Positions 22,336 through 23,355 of a stretch of 23,355 bases of DNA are shown here, one piece after another. This stretch comes from DATKCF01 sp035513345 (GTDB lineage Bacteria; Gemmatimonadota; Gemmatimonadetes; Longimicrobiales; RSA9). Every line of letters begins with the position of its first letter. The first letter of the stretch is position 1. The position numbers and the translations under genes were made by a program. The stretch spans positions 1 to 23,355 of the forward strand of contig DATKCF010000243.1 of NCBI GenBank assembly GCA_035513345.1, in the 5' to 3' direction. The notes beneath the pieces were generated by a model. The model worked only from the letters and a program-made list of their open reading frames with translations. It had not been told where the DNA came from and did not search any database.

Positions 22336-22893
22336 CTACCAGGTGCGGACCCTGCCCGTATCGACGTGGACGAAATTCGACGACCGGTAGTAGCCGACAC
22401 CGCCGCGATCGAGTGCGATTGCCGAATCGCGCAGCCGGTCCAGCGGCACATCCGCGAGCCGGATGTCGATCGCCCGGCCGACCATGTGCAGGCTCGACTT
22501 CGCGACGCCACTCGAGCCCGCGGCGAGCTTGCCGTTCGTAGCCGGCGAGCGATATCCCGATATCACCTCGAACGGGGCCGACGTACCGGTCGCATCGCGG
22601 AGATCGTGAAGCAGATCCAGAAGCGCCGGATCGATCGCACGCACCTCACCGGTTCGCCAGTCGCGAAGTACACGGTTGACCAGGCTCAGCGATTCCGGCA
22701 CGTAGTCGCCGGCCGACCAGTACGCCGTCGTAAGGCGTTCACCGGTATGCAGATGCACGAACGAAAGGCTGCGTGTTGCGTATCGCCTGCCCATCGTCGT
22801 GATGGCCTCGAGGCCGCCTGGCAAAACCAGCAGCGCAGGTAGACTGGCTGCTGCCCCCGCAAGGAACCTTCGTCGGCTGACTGAATTGTCCAT
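22336..22893 (-). CDS. Tat-exported DUF882/M15-type murein peptidase-like protein
   Basis: 185 residues from ATG 22893, with GGGGA 9 nt upstream. The N-terminus SRRRFLAGAAASLPALLVLPGG is a Tat signal peptide (RRxFL). The rest matches the DUF882 (YcbK-like) group: FVHLHTGERLTTAYWSAGDY, FEVISGYRSPATN (108-120), SLHMVGRAIDIRL with H136 and D143, and FVHVDTGRVRTW with H176 and D178. These are zinc ligands in the M15/VanY fold, so the protein is probably a cell-wall-associated peptidase or peptidoglycan-binding protein acting in the periplasm. It faces the csbD operon across a shared terminator. It could help in envelope repair, but its regulation is not seen. Confidence 0.9.
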   Translation of the reverse strand: MDNSVSRRRFLAGAAASLPALLVLPGGLEAITTMGRRYATRSLSFVHLHTGERLTTAYWSAGDYVPESLSLVNRVLRDWRTGEVRAIDPALLDLLHDLRDATGTSAPFEVISGYRSPATNGKLAAGSSGVAKSSLHMVGRAIDIRLADVPLDRLRDSAIALDRGGVGYYRSSNFVHVDTGRVRTW

Positions 22894-23018
22894 TCGTTGA
22901 AATCCCCTGCAGTAGCGCCACATCGCGGGTCGCGCCGGCCATCAGCGGCCACGAGCAACCATAGCTACTACGGGTCTGGAGCTGAAAGGTTCCCTGGAGT
23001 GGCTACTTTGGGGAGTTC

Positions 23019-23223
23019 GTTTCTGGGGCTGGTTTCTGGGCTCGTTTCTGGGGTTCGCGCCGAGCGGGGATGTGGGCGCCCCCCTTAGCGATTCCGGAGA
23101 TGGCGCACCCTGCGGCGTCGCAGGCGGCGCCCGTGCGGCCTTGAAGGCAGTTCAGACCGCGTTTCTGGCCCGGCGCGCCGGCATCACGGATTCGCGCGAA
23201 CCCCAGAAACCAGCCCTAGAAAC
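23019..23223. repeat. Long imperfect inverted repeat with GTTTCTGGG tandem copies
   Basis: GTTTCTGGG occurs at 23019, 23032 and 23044, with 13- and 12-bp periods, and GTTTCTGG at 23161. The right arm (23194-23223) contains CCCAGAAAC and CCTAGAAAC. Its reverse complement matches 23032-23060 at about 28 of 30 positions, ending GGGGTTCGCGC, with one indel. The ~133-bp loop has no ORF. It could be a MITE-like or REP-like element, or a structured RNA. Confidence 0.65.
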
Positions 23224-23236
23224 CTGATCGGAAACC

Positions 23237-23255
23237 TCGCACGATTATTGTGCGA
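23237..23255. repeat. Small hairpin with AT-rich loop
   Basis: TCGCAC (23237-23242) pairs with GTGCGA (23250-23255) around GATTATT. The ATTATTGTG core also occurs in the inverted repeat at 13068-13095, so the two may bind the same regulator. This may also be coincidence. Confidence 0.35.
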
Positions 23256-23355
23256 AGGCGATGGACGGTTGGAAGACCGATGGGTAGATTAGGGTCACGT
23301 CCGCAGGGTTCCTCCAGATCGGGGGTTGGGCTGATGTTGGGGCGAGAGAGCGAAC

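Larger units (their letters stand above)
22894..23355. other. Gene-free stretch of 462 bp with repeats; no gene supported
   Basis: I see no convincing ORF, RNA gene or terminator here. A 63-codon frame on the plus strand (22897-23088) reads through repeat sequence and is not credible. The stretch holds a repeated GTTTCTGGG motif, a near-perfect inverted repeat and a separate small hairpin (listed separately). The last ~80 bp may be the promoter region of a gene beyond the right edge. Confidence 0.6.

Noticed and set aside
22897..23088. 63-codon plus-strand frame in the right-hand intergenic stretch
   Set aside because: It reads through the tandem repeat, has no ribosome site and no family.
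1..23355. Mobile elements, CRISPR arrays, tRNA or rRNA genes
   Set aside because: No transposase, integrase, direct-repeat array or conserved RNA sequence was seen on either strand; the inverted repeat near 23019 has no coding content.

Overview
This is a GC-rich (about two thirds G+C by eye), gene-dense bacterial chromosome segment with many GTG/TTG starts and stop-start overlaps. There are no rRNA or tRNA genes, transposases, phage genes or CRISPR arrays. The gene mix (a UbiE/MenG methyltransferase, a YpdA-type thiol reductase, a LiaF-like toast-rack protein next to an ECF sigma factor, and a fused nucleotidyltransferase/pseudo-mutase) suggests a soil-type Gemmatimonadota or a relative. That assignment is inference from gene content, not a search result.

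Layout. 1-472 (minus): the first ~157 codons of ubiE/menG, cut by the window edge. 682-4258 (plus): an envelope-stress module of ECF sigma factor, zinc-finger anti-sigma factor, polytopic membrane protein, secreted toast-rack protein and a 67-residue membrane peptide. A possible autoregulatory ECF promoter lies in front of it. 4224-6463 (minus): NifU-like scaffold, a strong hairpin terminator or attenuator, the ApbC/Mrp Fe-S carrier, and an overlapping SAM hydroxide adenosyltransferase. 6580-13006 (minus): a sugar-nucleotide transferase fused to a degenerate phosphohexomutase, a transsulfuration PLP enzyme overlapping it by 11 bp, YpdA, and the proline-catabolic P5C dehydrogenase. 13280-14005 (plus): an uncharacterised protein. 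14021-19626 (minus): lepA, ROK glucokinase, PfkB kinase, STAS-ATPase fusion and a STAS-like (DUF4325-type) winged-helix protein; the last three are joined by two 4-bp GTGA overlaps. 19690-20784 (plus): a GT4 glycosyltransferase, whose 3' end overlaps the convergent SAM methyltransferase (20751-21596, minus). 21805-22247 (plus): a CsbD protein and a 49-residue Lmo0937-type membrane peptide, both typical general-stress genes. 22336-22893 (minus): a Tat-exported DUF882/M15-like peptidase. 22894-23355: no gene seen, but a repeat-rich stretch with a ~30-bp inverted repeat.

How they fit together. Three themes recur. The first is envelope and general stress (sigma/anti-sigma module, toast rack, CsbD, Lmo0937, DUF882). 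The second is Fe-S, sulfur and thiol chemistry (NifU, ApbC, SAM hydrolase, transsulfuration enzyme, YpdA). The third is sugar activation (ROK, PfkB, nucleotidyltransferase, GT4). The best candidate for something undescribed is the PfkB / STAS-HATPase / DUF4325 unit, where a sugar-type kinase is translationally coupled to a two-protein switch lacking the usual phosphorylatable serine. Next come the pseudo-mutase fusion and the inverted-repeat element at the right edge.
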